Source of the DNA: Clostridiales bacterium UBA7001
GTDB lineage: Bacteria > Bacillota > Clostridia > TANB77 > CAG-508
Length of the DNA stretch: 64,000 bases
NCBI GenBank assembly: GCA_002449785.1
Contig: DJXP01000019.1
Span: 117,521 to 181,520, forward strand
Reading direction: 5' to 3'
Shown here: positions 52,579-62,906 of the stretch, one piece after another
Layout of the letters: the number at the start of each line of letters is the position of its first letter
How positions within the stretch are numbered: position 1 is the stretch's first letter
Position numbers and translations under genes: made by a program
Notes under the pieces: model-generated
Seen by the model: the letters and a program-made list of their open reading frames with translations, nothing else
Database searches by the model: none
Told to the model about the DNA's origin: nothing

Positions 52579-52606
52579 TAAAAACAGGTATAGCTACCTG
52601 TTTTTT
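52579..52606. terminator. Bidirectional terminator after recR
   Basis: A 10-bp stem AAAACAGGTA/TACCTGTTTT with T residues on both strands; it also overlaps the end of the convergent small ORF. Confidence 0.8.
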
Positions 52607-52794
52607 AATTTTTCTATTTTTCTATTAATGTAATTTAATTTTATATTTGCTAAAAAACCATTCTTTTCTATTATTTCTTTTTTCTTATTTAATAGTAAAA
52701 TAACTTTTTCGTGTTTTTCTTTTGGAACTATACTTAGTAGTTTAGCTGTTTCTATATTAAATTTTACATAGTCCTGATAATCTTTTCTTTCCAT
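52594..52794 (-). CDS. Small hypothetical protein
   Basis: The 66-residue basic protein is predicted to be mostly helical (Y-V-K-F-N-I-E-T-A-K-L-L and a Lys/Glu-rich second half), with no membrane segment. The ribosome site is weak (GAGAT). Its amino acid make-up looks protein-like and it fills the space between recR and cwlD, but it may be spurious. Confidence 0.4.
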   Translation of the reverse strand: MERKDYQDYVKFNIETAKLLSIVPKEKHEKVILLLNKKKEIIEKNGFLANIKLNYINRKIEKLKNR

Positions 52795-52871
52795 TTTTAT
52801 CTCATTTCATATTATTTAAAATAATAAAAAAAGTATAATATATATGAATAATAAAGTCAAATGAAAATTAA

Positions 52872-53582
52872 TTATTGTTTTTCAAAATAATCCATTATTC
52901 CAGTATAAATAGACCATGAAATTTTATCTTGATATGAATCGGATTGTAATAACTGGTTTTCTTCTGAATTAGATAAAAAACCACATTCAATGAGAACAAG
53001 AGGAATTTTAACATTTTCTGTAAGATAAATATCAGAAATTGATTTTGTTTTTTTAGAATTTTCATTTTTTATAAAGATATTTAAATTATTTTGAATGTTG
53101 TTTGCCAAATTTTTACTTATTTCATCTTGATTTTTATAAAATGTTTGAAAACCCGAAACACTAGAATCATCTAATTTATTCATATGAATAGATATAAAAA
53201 AATCTGCATTTGAATCATTTGCTATTTTTACTCTATTTTTCATATCTGAAATTTTTTTCTCCCTTATTGTATTTGCATCTACATCATATATACCATTTTC
53301 ATCTGAGCGTGTTAATATAACTGTGCAACTTGATGCTTCTAATAGTTTTTGAAGTTTTAGTACTATTTCTAAATTTAAATTAGATTCAATAACTGAATCA
53401 TTAATTCCAATAGCACCACCATCTGGTAAACCGTGACCAGCATCTATAATTAATATGTGATTAGATATCGGAGTAGAAGATGTAAAAACATTTTTTTCAG
53501 TATATTTAATACTTTTAAAAAGTATTAATATTATTATTACTATACATATAATTATTATTATTTTTCTATTTGAAATTAACAT
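52872..53582 (-). CDS. cwlD: N-acetylmuramoyl-L-alanine amidase, CwlD-like
   Basis: The 236-residue protein starts at the ATG at 53582 after AGAGGT; an in-frame TTG 27 bases upstream has no site. It has an N-terminal anchor helix (about 6-22) and an Amidase_3 domain: I-I-D-A-G-H-G (zinc His), E-S-N-L-N-L-E (zinc Glu), S-I-H-M-N (zinc His) and L-I-E-C-G-F-L-S-N (catalytic Glu). The size and layout match CwlD, which makes muramic-delta-lactam in spore cortex, hinting that the organism sporulates. A general amidase remains possible. Confidence 0.83.
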   Translation of the reverse strand: MLISNRKIIIIICIVIIILILFKSIKYTEKNVFTSSTPISNHILIIDAGHGLPDGGAIGINDSVIESNLNLEIVLKLQKLLEASSCTVILTRSDENGIYDVDANTIREKKISDMKNRVKIANDSNADFFISIHMNKLDDSSVSGFQTFYKNQDEISKNLANNIQNNLNIFIKNENSKKTKSISDIYLTENVKIPLVLIECGFLSNSEENQLLQSDSYQDKISWSIYTGIMDYFEKQ

Positions 53583-53727
53583 ATAAACCTCTTTAACTTT
53601 ATTTTTCAATATATATGAAATAAAATGTGAAATATGCTTATAAATCCTGTTTACATTTTTTGTATAAATAATTCTTTTTTTGGAAATGATATTATAAAAA
53701 ATACTATCTTTATGAAAAGAGGAATTT

Positions 53728-56700
53728 ATGAAAAAATATAAAAAAATTAATATAAGTGGAACATTGCTTGATAGAACACAACTCGCAAAGCATATAGAAA
53801 AAGAAGCTTCTGAGCATATTATTAGAAGTAATACTAGTAGTGATACTTATCCAATTCCAAATTTAATTAAAGATTATAAATTTATTCTTGCTACTTATAA
53901 TTTACTTACAAAACATATAAAACTCGGTATAAAAATTCATTCTGCTGGTGAATGGATTTTGGACAACTTTTATATAATTGAAGAAACTGTAAAGGTAATT
54001 CAAAAAGAATTACCTTTAAAAAAATACAAAAATATGATTGGACTTTCTAATGACAGATATTTTGGATTTGCTAGAAGTTATATTTTAGCAGAAGAAATTG
54101 TTGCATTTTCAGATTGTAAAATTGATAGAGAATTAATAGATATTGCACTTAAAGCTTATCAGAGAAAAAAACTATTAAGTATGGAAGAATTATCAAACAT
54201 AGGTATTTTTTTGAAAATTTCCATAATATCACATATTAAAGAATTATGTGAAAAAATTTATTCATCTCAAATCCAAAAATACAAAGCCGAAAGCATAATA
54301 GAAAGATTAATTGAGAAAAGAAAAAATGCTAATTTGGTATTTTCTAATAATGAAAAAAGTATTAAAATTTCTGAGGAAAAACTCAAATATCCTTTTATTG
54401 AATATATGTCATATAAATTAAAAAAATATGGAAAAAAAGGAGTGATATATCAAAATATTCTTGAAAAAGAAGTGCAAAAACTCGGACTAACTATATCTGA
54501 AGTAATTCAAAAAGAGCATTTTCAAATTGCAAATATTAAAATTACAATGGGAAATTGTATAGTAAGTATTAAAGATATAAATAGAATTAATTTTATTGAA
54601 AATTATAGTTATATGAATGCTTCAGAAGAAATATTAAAATTAGATCCAGCAGGTATATATTCTAAGATGGATGAGGAAAGCAAAAATTATTATAGAGAAA
54701 TTATAGAAAAAATCGCTAAGAGAACTAAAATATCTGAAGTATATATCTCAGAAAAAATTTTAGAACTCGCAATTAGATTTAGTAATGTAAATAATATAAA
54801 AGATAAGAAAAAATCGCATGTTGGGTATTATTTATTAAAAGATGGAATAACAGAGTTATATGAAAAACTAGAAATTGGCAAACATAAGATAAATAATAAC
54901 AGGTTTAAAGCAAGGCTATATGTTGGAATAAATATATTTGTTTCCATATATGTCTGTTTACTAATTTATGTAAAATTTTTGATTAAAAGTAAAAATCCAA
55001 TATTATCTGCTATTTTAAGTTGCTTATTTTATATTCCGATATCTGAAATTATTTTAAGAAGTACTAATTATATTATGAGCAAATTGAAAGTGCCTGTTAT
55101 AATTCCAAAATTAGATTATGAAAATGGAATTCCAAAAGAAGATGCAACATTTGTTGTTATTCCTACTATCTTGAAATCAAAAGAAAAAGTAAGAGAAATG
55201 TTTAGGAAATTAGAGGTTTATTATATTGCTAATAAATCTGAAAATTTGTATTTTGCTCTTCTTGGAGATTGTTCAGAGGAAAAAACAGAAAGAGTTGAAT
55301 TTGATGATGAAGTAATTGCATCTGGAATAGAATGTGTAAATAAATTAAATGAAAAATATGGATCAGACAAGTTTTGTAAATTTCATTTTTTGTATAGAAA
55401 AAGAGTATGGAATAATTCTGAACAGTCTTTTATAGGTTGGGAAAGAAAAAGAGGAATTTTAACAACCTTTAATAAATATATTAAAGGTAAAATTCCAAAT
55501 AATTTTTGGATAAATACAATTGAAAAAGCAAAAGAAAATCTTCCAAATATAAAATATATAATAACATTAGATAGTGATACTAATTTAAATTTAAATTCAG
55601 CAGCAAAATTAATTGGAGCTATGAGTCATATTTTAAATTTGCCTGTTGTTCAAAACTATAGAGTAGTTGATGGTTATGGAATAATGCAGCCTAGAATTGG
55701 GATGGATTTATCATTATCACAAAAAAGCTTGTTTGTTGAATTATATAGTATGAAAGGTGGAGTGGATTTTTACACAAATGCTATATCAGATATTTATCAA
55801 GATTATTTTGATGAGGGAATTTTTACTGGAAAAGGAATATATAATGTTGATTTATATAATGAAATTTTAAATGGTGAATTCCCAGAAAATACTATTTTAA
55901 GTCATGATTTGTTAGAAGGAAATTTTTTAAGATGTGGATTACTTACAGACGTTATGCTTTTGGATGGTTATCCTATAAAATATATTCCATATATTTTGAG
56001 AAATCATAGATGGACTAGAGGGGATTGGCAAATAATAAAATGGCTTAAAAATGATAGATTAAATGAAATCTCAAAATTTAAAATATTTGATAATTTAAGA
56101 AGAAGTTTAATTAATATATTTGCTTTAATTTTATTATTTATTGGAATAAGTACCATGATAAATGATAGTAGTTTAAATATTTTTTTGATAATAACTCCAA
56201 TATTAAGTTTAACTATAATATATTTATTAGATATTATAAACAATATCATTTTTAAAGAAAGTAATATTACAGGTGCTGTTTATGCATATAAAAAATTTTC
56301 TGGTGAAATAAGTAATTTAAAAATAAGTTTTTTTAGAGCAATTTTGCAAATTATCTTTTTACCATATGAAGCATATAAAAATATAGATAGTATTATAAGA
56401 AGTTTATATAGAATGAAAACTCGTACAAAGCTATTAGAATGGGTAACAGCAGAAGATAGTGAAAAAAACACTAAAAGTGATTTAAAGTATTATTATAATG
56501 AAATGAAAGTAAACATAATTGTGGGTATTACCATATTTATGTTTCCAAATTTATTTGCAAAATTTTTATCTATAATGTTTTTAATTGCACCACTTATTGC
56601 ATGGTATATTAGTAAAGAAAAGAGTTCAAAAAACATTATTATAGAAAAAGAAAAAGAATACTTAATAAAAATAGCTAAAAAAACATGGAGTTTTTTTGAA

Positions 56701-59700
56701 GATTATATAAATGAAGAAAACAACTTTCTAATGCCAGATAATTATCAAGAAGATAGAGTAAATAAAATTGTAAATAGAACATCATCAACAAATATTGGTT
56801 TAGAACTTTTAGCTGTAATTTCAGCATATGATTTGGGATTTATAAATTTCAAACAAACAATAGACTATTTAAAACATATTATAGAAATAGTAGTATCTTT
56901 AAGCAAATGGAATGGGCATTTATATAATTGGTATAATACAAAAACATTAATGCCACTATTGCCAAGATACATCTCTTCTGTAGATAGTGGAAATTTTGTA
57001 GGATATTTATATATAGTAAAAACTTTTTTATTAGAAAATAAAAATAAAAGTGATTTAGATAGCTTAATTAATATAGTAAGTGATTTAATTGATAATACTG
57101 ATTTTTCTAAATTATATAGTAGTAAAAATAAATTACTATCAATAGGGTTTAATTTAGAAGAAAATAAAATTTCTGACTCATATTATGATTTTCTTGCATC
57201 TGAAGCAAGGCAAGCAAGTTTAGTAGCAATTGCAAAAGGCGATATATCTGTTAAACATTGGAACAACTTAAGTAGAACATTAACAAGTTTAAATGGATAT
57301 AAAGGATTAATTTCATGGACTGGAACAGCATTTGAATATTTAATGCCAAATATTAATCTTAAAAGATATAAAGGTAGTCTTTTAGATGAATCTAGTAAAT
57401 TTGCTATAATGAGTCAAATAGAATATTCAAAAAAACTAGATATTCCATGGGGAATTTCTGAATCTGCTTTTAATTTAAGAGACTTAAATAATAATTATCA
57501 ATATAAAGCTTTTGGGATACCTTGGCTTGGTTTAAAAAGAGGATTAGAAGAAGATATTGTTGTATCACCTTATAGCACTTTCTTGTCTTTAGAAGATGAG
57601 ACAAAACTCGGAATTCAAAACATAAAAAGATTAGAAAAAGAAGGTGCAACTGGCAAATATGGTTTTTATGAATCAATAGATTATACGCCATCTAGAATGA
57701 AGAATAATAAAAAAGTTATTGTAAAAACATTTATGGCTCATCACCAAGGTTTAATTTTATTATCACTAAATAATCTTATAAATAATAATATTCTAAGACG
57801 TAGATTTAATGAAAATCCTGAAATAGAAATGACTGAAATTCTTCTTCAAGAAAGAATGCCAATAAAAATGATAATAACAAAAGAAAAAAAAGAAAAAATA
57901 ATTAAAAATAAAAATTTACAGTATAATTCTTATGTCGAAAGAGTTATTGAAAATCCAAGAAAAATATATAAAAATGTAAATGTTATTGCAAATGATAAAT
58001 ATAGAATTTTAATAGATGATTTTGGAGAAAGCATAAGTGAATATGAAAATGTAATGGTAAATAATTATAAGGAAACAAGTGAACTAAAAAAAGGAGTAAG
58101 TTTTTATATAAGAAATTTGAAAAATAAAAAAGTAATAGATGTTTTTGAAAAATGTAAAGTTATCTTTGCTCCAGATAAAGCAGTTTTTTATAAACAAGAA
58201 AATAACTTGAAAATTAATCTAATAATTAGTTTGAATCCCAATAAGCCAGTAGAAATAAGAAAACTACAAATTGAAAATTTAGGTTCTCAAGAAGAATTTT
58301 TAGAGATAATTGCTGATTTTGAACCATCATTATCAAATAAAATGGATGAATATTCACATCCTGCATTTAATAAATTATTTATGAAGTTTGAGGAAAAAAA
58401 TGAAAATATTATTTTTGAAAAAAGAGATAGGAATTTAATAAATTATAAATATTTAGCTACATGCTTATACACAGAAGGTGAACAAATTGTGGATTTTGAA
58501 TATGAAATTAATAAAGAAAAATATATCGGTAGAGAGAATCTAGGAATTCCTCAAATGGTAAAAAATCAGAAAAGTTTTTCAAAACAAATAGTGCAAGTAA
58601 CAGATCCTATTATAGCTATGAAAAGGACAATAAAGGTTAGAGGAAAGGAAAAAGTAGATATTAATTTACTACTTTCAGTTTCTGATAATAAAAATGATGC
58701 TGAAAATAACCTAGAAAATATTAAAAGTGAAGAGGAAATCAATAGAACATTAAATATAGCTAGGGCAAGAGTTGAAGAAGAATGTAAATATTTACAAGCA
58801 GATGGTGATAAAATTTTACTATATGTTAAGTTATTAAAATATATTTTAAAAATTAAACTTTCAAAAAATGTTCTTATAATAAATGAAGTGGAGATAAATA
58901 GTTTATGGAAATATGGAATTTCTGGTGATAATCCAATTATACTTGTAAATATTAAAAGTGTAGAAGATATTTATGTTATAGAAGAAATAATATCTGCTTA
59001 TGAATATTATAGAGCTAAAAAAATTCATCTTGATTTAGTAATAATAAATCAAGAAATAGATTTATATGAAAGATTTGTAAAACAAAGTATTGATGAGGTT
59101 ATTTCAAATAAGCAATTAAATTATTTAAAAAATGTAAATACTGGAATTTTTATTTTTAACAAGGAAGATATCCATAAAGATGATTTAGATGCAATGATAT
59201 TTAAAGCTAATATTATAATTGATGCATCAATTGGTGGAATAAATGAATATATTAAAAAAATGGAAGAAAAAGAAAAAATAAATGAGGTAAAATATGATGG
59301 ACCTATAAATAATAATATAGAAATATATCCATTAAAGAAAGAAAAATTATTATTTGATAATTCTTATGGAGGTTTTACTCTAGATGGAAAAGAATATAGA
59401 ATTTATAAGAATAATCAAAATAAACTTCCAGCAGTATGGTGTAATATTCTTTCAAATAGTTTTTTTGGAACTATTGTTACAGATAATTTTGGTGGATATA
59501 CTTGGAGTAAAAATAGTAGATTAAATAGATTAACAGCATGGAATAATGATAAAGTATTAGATTTACCTTCAGAGATTATATATATGAAAGATGAAAATAA
59601 TAAAGAGATTTGGACTTTAAATTCTGGAGTAATTCCTAATGAAAATTATTATTATATTACTCATGGTTTTGGTTATACAAATTTACAAAATTCAAATAAT

Positions 59701-61737
59701 AATTTAAATCAAGAAGTTGATGTATTTGTACCAAATGATGAGTCTTTAAAAATATATAAACTGAAGATTAAAAATTTAGTAAATGAGAATAGAAGAATAA
59801 AAATTGTAATATATATTAAACCAGTTTTGGGTGAAGATGAAATAATTACTAATGGGAATATTGAAGTAAAAGAGGTAAATGATTCATTAATTATAAAAAA
59901 TAAATTAAAGAATGATATGAGTTTTAGTAATAAAATAATGTATGTAACTAGTAATTTAAAAATAAATTCTTATACAGGAGAAAAAGATAATTTTTTTGGT
60001 GAAGGAAATCTTTTAAATCCAGATGTTCTTTATACAAATTTAAATAATATGTCAGGTTTGGGTAATAATTCTTGTATTGGAATTGAGTATATTCTTAAAT
60101 TAGATAAATTTGAAAGCAAGATAATTAATTTGATTATTGGTGAAACATCAAATATAGAAGAAATTGAAAAAATTAAGAATAAGTATAGTGATGATGAAGT
60201 AGTAGAAAAAGAATTATATAATGTAAAAACAAAATGGAATGATATTTTAAATACAATAACAGTAAAAACACCCTCAGAGAGTACTAATATTATGATGAAT
60301 GGTTGGCTTGTATATCAAACTATCTCTAGTAGAATTTTAAGTAAAACTGGATATTATCAATCAGGAGGAGCTTATGGATATAGAGACCAGCTTCAAGATA
60401 CCATTGGAATAAGATATATAGATTCGAAATATTTAAAAGAGCAAATAATTAATTCTGCTAGACATCAATTTAAAGAAGGTGATGTGCTTCATTGGTGGCA
60501 TAATGAAACCAAAAAAGGCATACGCACAAGATTTTCAGATGATTTATTATGGTTAGTTTATGCTACTGAAGAATATATTAGATTAGAAAATGATTATAGT
60601 ATTTTAGATGAAAGTATTGAATATTTAAAAGGTGAGCAATTAAAAGATGATGAAAACGAAAGGTATAATATATATTATGGTTCTGCAGAAAAAGAAACAC
60701 TTTTTGAACATTGTATAAGAGCAATTGAAAATACTATTAATAAAGGAATAGATCCATTTCCTAAGATTGGAGCTGGCGATTGGAATGATGGGTTTAGTAA
60801 TATTGGAAACAGAGGAAAAGGAGAAAGTATTTGGCTAGGTTTTTTTCTATATGATGTATTAAAAAAGTTTATTCAAATATGTGATATAAAAAATAGAAAA
60901 GATTTATCAGAAAAATATCTAAATATAATTAAAAATTTAAAAAAGAATTTAAATACTAAAGGATGGGATGGAAGTTGGTATAAAAGAGCTGTAACAGATG
61001 AAGGTTATGAGATAGGAAGTATAAATTCAGAAGAATGCAAAATAGATAGTATTTCACAAAGTTGGTCAGTTATTTCAGATGCTGGAGATAATGATAAGAA
61101 GTTTATAGCTATAAGTGAAGCAGAAAATTATTTAATAGATAAAGAAAATAAAATAGTAAAACTATTTGACCCACCATTTGAAAAATCAGATATTAATCCT
61201 GGATATATAAAATCATACCCACCTGGGGTGCGCGAAAATGGTGGACAATATACACATGCTGCTTGTTGGATGATTATAGCAGAAGCAATTTTAGGCTTTG
61301 GTGATAAAGCATTTGAAATAGCAGAAATGATAAACCCAATAGAACATTCCAAAAATAAAGAAGAAGCAAAAAAATTTAAACTAGAACCATACATTTTAGA
61401 AGCGGATTTATATAGTAATAAAGATTTATTAGGTCAAGGCGGATGGAATTGGTATACAGGCTCAAGTAGCTGGTACTATATTGCTATTTTAGAATATATA
61501 TTAGGACTTAAAATCGAAAATGGATATATTTATATAAATCCATGCATTCCAAAAGATTGGAAAGAATATGAAATTAAATATAAATATAAAACAAGTATGT
61601 ATAATATAAAAGTAAAAAATCTAAATAAGAGAAATTGTGGTATTCAAAAATTTATAGTAAATGGTGAAGAAATAAAAGAAAAGAAAATATTATTACAAAA
61701 CAATTGTAAAATTAATAACATAGAGGTTTATTTATAA
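53728..61737 (+). CDS. NdvB-type cyclic beta-1,2-glucan synthase
   Basis: The 2669-residue protein has the full architecture of cyclic beta-1,2-glucan synthases. A large N-terminal cytoplasmic region (1-390) precedes membrane helices (about 394-445). A GT84 domain (about 460-790) has D-S-D near 614, H-D-L-L-E-G-N-F and the R-N-H-R-W-T-R-G-D-W-Q motif near 757. More helices (790-980), a glucoamylase-like domain (about 1000-1420: S-E-A-R-Q-A-S, G-I-P-W-L-G, F-M-A-H-H-Q-G) and a C-terminal GH94 region follow, with G-A-G-D-W-N-D-G-F near 2347-2355 holding the catalytic Asp. It polymerises UDP-glucose, sets chain length, cyclises and exports. GAGGA precedes the ATG. It is single-gene. Confidence 0.9.
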   Translation: MKKYKKINISGTLLDRTQLAKHIEKEASEHIIRSNTSSDTYPIPNLIKDYKFILATYNLLTKHIKLGIKIHSAGEWILDNFYIIEETVKVIQKELPLKKYKNMIGLSNDRYFGFARSYILAEEIVAFSDCKIDRELIDIALKAYQRKKLLSMEELSNIGIFLKISIISHIKELCEKIYSSQIQKYKAESIIERLIEKRKNANLVFSNNEKSIKISEEKLKYPFIEYMSYKLKKYGKKGVIYQNILEKEVQKLGLTISEVIQKEHFQIANIKITMGNCIVSIKDINRINFIENYSYMNASEEILKLDPAGIYSKMDEESKNYYREIIEKIAKRTKISEVYISEKILELAIRFSNVNNIKDKKKSHVGYYLLKDGITELYEKLEIGKHKINNNRFKARLYVGINIFVSIYVCLLIYVKFLIKSKNPILSAILSCLFYIPISEIILRSTNYIMSKLKVPVIIPKLDYENGIPKEDATFVVIPTILKSKEKVREMFRKLEVYYIANKSENLYFALLGDCSEEKTERVEFDDEVIASGIECVNKLNEKYGSDKFCKFHFLYRKRVWNNSEQSFIGWERKRGILTTFNKYIKGKIPNNFWINTIEKAKENLPNIKYIITLDSDTNLNLNSAAKLIGAMSHILNLPVVQNYRVVDGYGIMQPRIGMDLSLSQKSLFVELYSMKGGVDFYTNAISDIYQDYFDEGIFTGKGIYNVDLYNEILNGEFPENTILSHDLLEGNFLRCGLLTDVMLLDGYPIKYIPYILRNHRWTRGDWQIIKWLKNDRLNEISKFKIFDNLRRSLINIFALILLFIGISTMINDSSLNIFLIITPILSLTIIYLLDIINNIIFKESNITGAVYAYKKFSGEISNLKISFFRAILQIIFLPYEAYKNIDSIIRSLYRMKTRTKLLEWVTAEDSEKNTKSDLKYYYNEMKVNIIVGITIFMFPNLFAKFLSIMFLIAPLIAWYISKEKSSKNIIIEKEKEYLIKIAKKTWSFFEDYINEENNFLMPDNYQEDRVNKIVNRTSSTNIGLELLAVISAYDLGFINFKQTIDYLKHIIEIVVSLSKWNGHLYNWYNTKTLMPLLPRYISSVDSGNFVGYLYIVKTFLLENKNKSDLDSLINIVSDLIDNTDFSKLYSSKNKLLSIGFNLEENKISDSYYDFLASEARQASLVAIAKGDISVKHWNNLSRTLTSLNGYKGLISWTGTAFEYLMPNINLKRYKGSLLDESSKFAIMSQIEYSKKLDIPWGISESAFNLRDLNNNYQYKAFGIPWLGLKRGLEEDIVVSPYSTFLSLEDETKLGIQNIKRLEKEGATGKYGFYESIDYTPSRMKNNKKVIVKTFMAHHQGLILLSLNNLINNNILRRRFNENPEIEMTEILLQERMPIKMIITKEKKEKIIKNKNLQYNSYVERVIENPRKIYKNVNVIANDKYRILIDDFGESISEYENVMVNNYKETSELKKGVSFYIRNLKNKKVIDVFEKCKVIFAPDKAVFYKQENNLKINLIISLNPNKPVEIRKLQIENLGSQEEFLEIIADFEPSLSNKMDEYSHPAFNKLFMKFEEKNENIIFEKRDRNLINYKYLATCLYTEGEQIVDFEYEINKEKYIGRENLGIPQMVKNQKSFSKQIVQVTDPIIAMKRTIKVRGKEKVDINLLLSVSDNKNDAENNLENIKSEEEINRTLNIARARVEEECKYLQADGDKILLYVKLLKYILKIKLSKNVLIINEVEINSLWKYGISGDNPIILVNIKSVEDIYVIEEIISAYEYYRAKKIHLDLVIINQEIDLYERFVKQSIDEVISNKQLNYLKNVNTGIFIFNKEDIHKDDLDAMIFKANIIIDASIGGINEYIKKMEEKEKINEVKYDGPINNNIEIYPLKKEKLLFDNSYGGFTLDGKEYRIYKNNQNKLPAVWCNILSNSFFGTIVTDNFGGYTWSKNSRLNRLTAWNNDKVLDLPSEIIYMKDENNKEIWTLNSGVIPNENYYYITHGFGYTNLQNSNNNLNQEVDVFVPNDESLKIYKLKIKNLVNENRRIKIVIYIKPVLGEDEIITNGNIEVKEVNDSLIIKNKLKNDMSFSNKIMYVTSNLKINSYTGEKDNFFGEGNLLNPDVLYTNLNNMSGLGNNSCIGIEYILKLDKFESKIINLIIGETSNIEEIEKIKNKYSDDEVVEKELYNVKTKWNDILNTITVKTPSESTNIMMNGWLVYQTISSRILSKTGYYQSGGAYGYRDQLQDTIGIRYIDSKYLKEQIINSARHQFKEGDVLHWWHNETKKGIRTRFSDDLLWLVYATEEYIRLENDYSILDESIEYLKGEQLKDDENERYNIYYGSAEKETLFEHCIRAIENTINKGIDPFPKIGAGDWNDGFSNIGNRGKGESIWLGFFLYDVLKKFIQICDIKNRKDLSEKYLNIIKNLKKNLNTKGWDGSWYKRAVTDEGYEIGSINSEECKIDSISQSWSVISDAGDNDKKFIAISEAENYLIDKENKIVKLFDPPFEKSDINPGYIKSYPPGVRENGGQYTHAACWMIIAEAILGFGDKAFEIAEMINPIEHSKNKEEAKKFKLEPYILEADLYSNKDLLGQGGWNWYTGSSSWYYIAILEYILGLKIENGYIYINPCIPKDWKEYEIKYKYKTSMYNIKVKNLNKRNCGIQKFIVNGEEIKEKKILLQNNCKINNIEVYL

Positions 61738-61867
61738 AAACAAGTAGAGCATGTTAAGAAAAATTTTACAAAAATGTATTGACTATGTTAAAAAAATATA
61801 TTAAATTACAGTTAAATAACATTAGGTGTTTTTTTGAAAAAAAGTAGTAATAAATTTGAAAAAAAAC

Positions 61868-61898
61868 TTGTACAAAAATGTTAAATGTGATATATAAT
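61868..61898 (+). promoter_or_regulatory. Candidate promoter of the response regulator gene
   Basis: TTGTAC, a 19-bp spacer and TATAAT. Its position would put the transcript start after an in-frame ATG at 61878, supporting the GTG start at 61947. The spacer is longer than ideal. Confidence 0.35.
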
Positions 61899-61946
61899 AA
61901 AAATATAAAAGAAAGACATAATTTCTTTTTGAAAGGTGGTAGTTTT

Positions 61947-62699
61947 GTGGAAGAATTAGAAGAAAAAGATAAAAAAACCATACTTGTAGTTGATGATGAA
62001 AAAAGTATAATTGATTTGTTAGCTTTTAATTTGCAAAAAGAAGGTTACAATACAATTGAAGCATATGATGGAGTAACTGCTGTAGATAAAGCAATAAATG
62101 AAAAGCCAGATTTAATTTTATTAGATGTAATGCTTCCAAGATTAGATGGAATTTCTGTTTGTAAAAAAATAAAATTTGCTTCAAATATGTCTAATATTCC
62201 AATTTTAATGATTTCAGCTAAAGATTCAGAAACTGATAAAATTGTTGGTTTAGAAATGGGAGCTGTTGATTATATTACGAAACCTTTCCAAGTAAGAGAA
62301 GTTATGGCAAGAGTAAAAGCAAACTTAAGACAATCAGAAATAAATGCTAATTTAGAAAACTTAAATATGCAGAAAAAAGAAAATAAAGACGATATTATAA
62401 GGGTAGGCGATTTAACACTAGACCTTAAGAAAATAGAAGCAAAAGTTGATGGAGAAGTTATCAATCTTACAAAAAAAGAATTTGATGTTTTAAAATATTT
62501 AGCTAGTCAGCCAGGACAAGTTGTAACAAGAGAAATGTTACTTCGTGAAGTTTGGGAATATGAAGAATATGTTGGAGCTATTAGAACAATTGATGTTACA
62601 ATGAACAGAATAAGAGATAAAATAGAAAAAGATAAAGCAAATCCAAAAATCTTAATTACTAAAAGAGGAGTAGGATATTACGTAACAGATAAGAATTAA
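61947..62699 (+). CDS. OmpR/PhoB-family response regulator
   Basis: The 250-residue protein has a receiver domain (acidic pocket V-V-D-D-E, phosphoacceptor Asp in L-L-D-V-M-L-P-R-L-D-G, Lys in Y-I-T-K-P-F) and a C-terminal winged helix (L-T-K-K-E-F-D-V-L-K-Y-L, then V-R-T-I-D-V-T-M-N-R-I-R-like I-R-T-I-D-V-T-M-N-R-I and R-G-V-G-Y). I chose the GTG at 61947 because AAAGGTGG lies upstream. Longer starts lack a site. No histidine kinase gene is beside it, so its signal and targets are unknown; the partner may lie elsewhere or act as a PhoR/WalK-type kinase in trans. Confidence 0.9.
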   Translation: MEELEEKDKKTILVVDDEKSIIDLLAFNLQKEGYNTIEAYDGVTAVDKAINEKPDLILLDVMLPRLDGISVCKKIKFASNMSNIPILMISAKDSETDKIVGLEMGAVDYITKPFQVREVMARVKANLRQSEINANLENLNMQKKENKDDIIRVGDLTLDLKKIEAKVDGEVINLTKKEFDVLKYLASQPGQVVTREMLLREVWEYEEYVGAIRTIDVTMNRIRDKIEKDKANPKILITKRGVGYYVTDKN

Positions 62700-62716
62700 T
62701 AATAAATAAAAATGTA

Positions 62717-62750
62717 ATAAAAGAGCATTTTAAAGATGCTCTTTTATTTT
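62717..62750 (+). terminator. Terminator after the response regulator gene
   Basis: A 10-bp perfect stem AAAAGAGCAT/ATGCTCTTTT with trailing T residues. Confidence 0.85.
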
Positions 62751-62906
62751 GTATATAAACTAAATATTTTTGTTACCAAAAGATAACAGAATTGTAAAAT
62801 AAAATATATATACAATTTTTTTTGAAATAGTTATAATATAATTGAATATAATATTGATTTAATAATATATTATAAATTTCTCTATTCATATACGGAGCAT
62901 ATTTAT

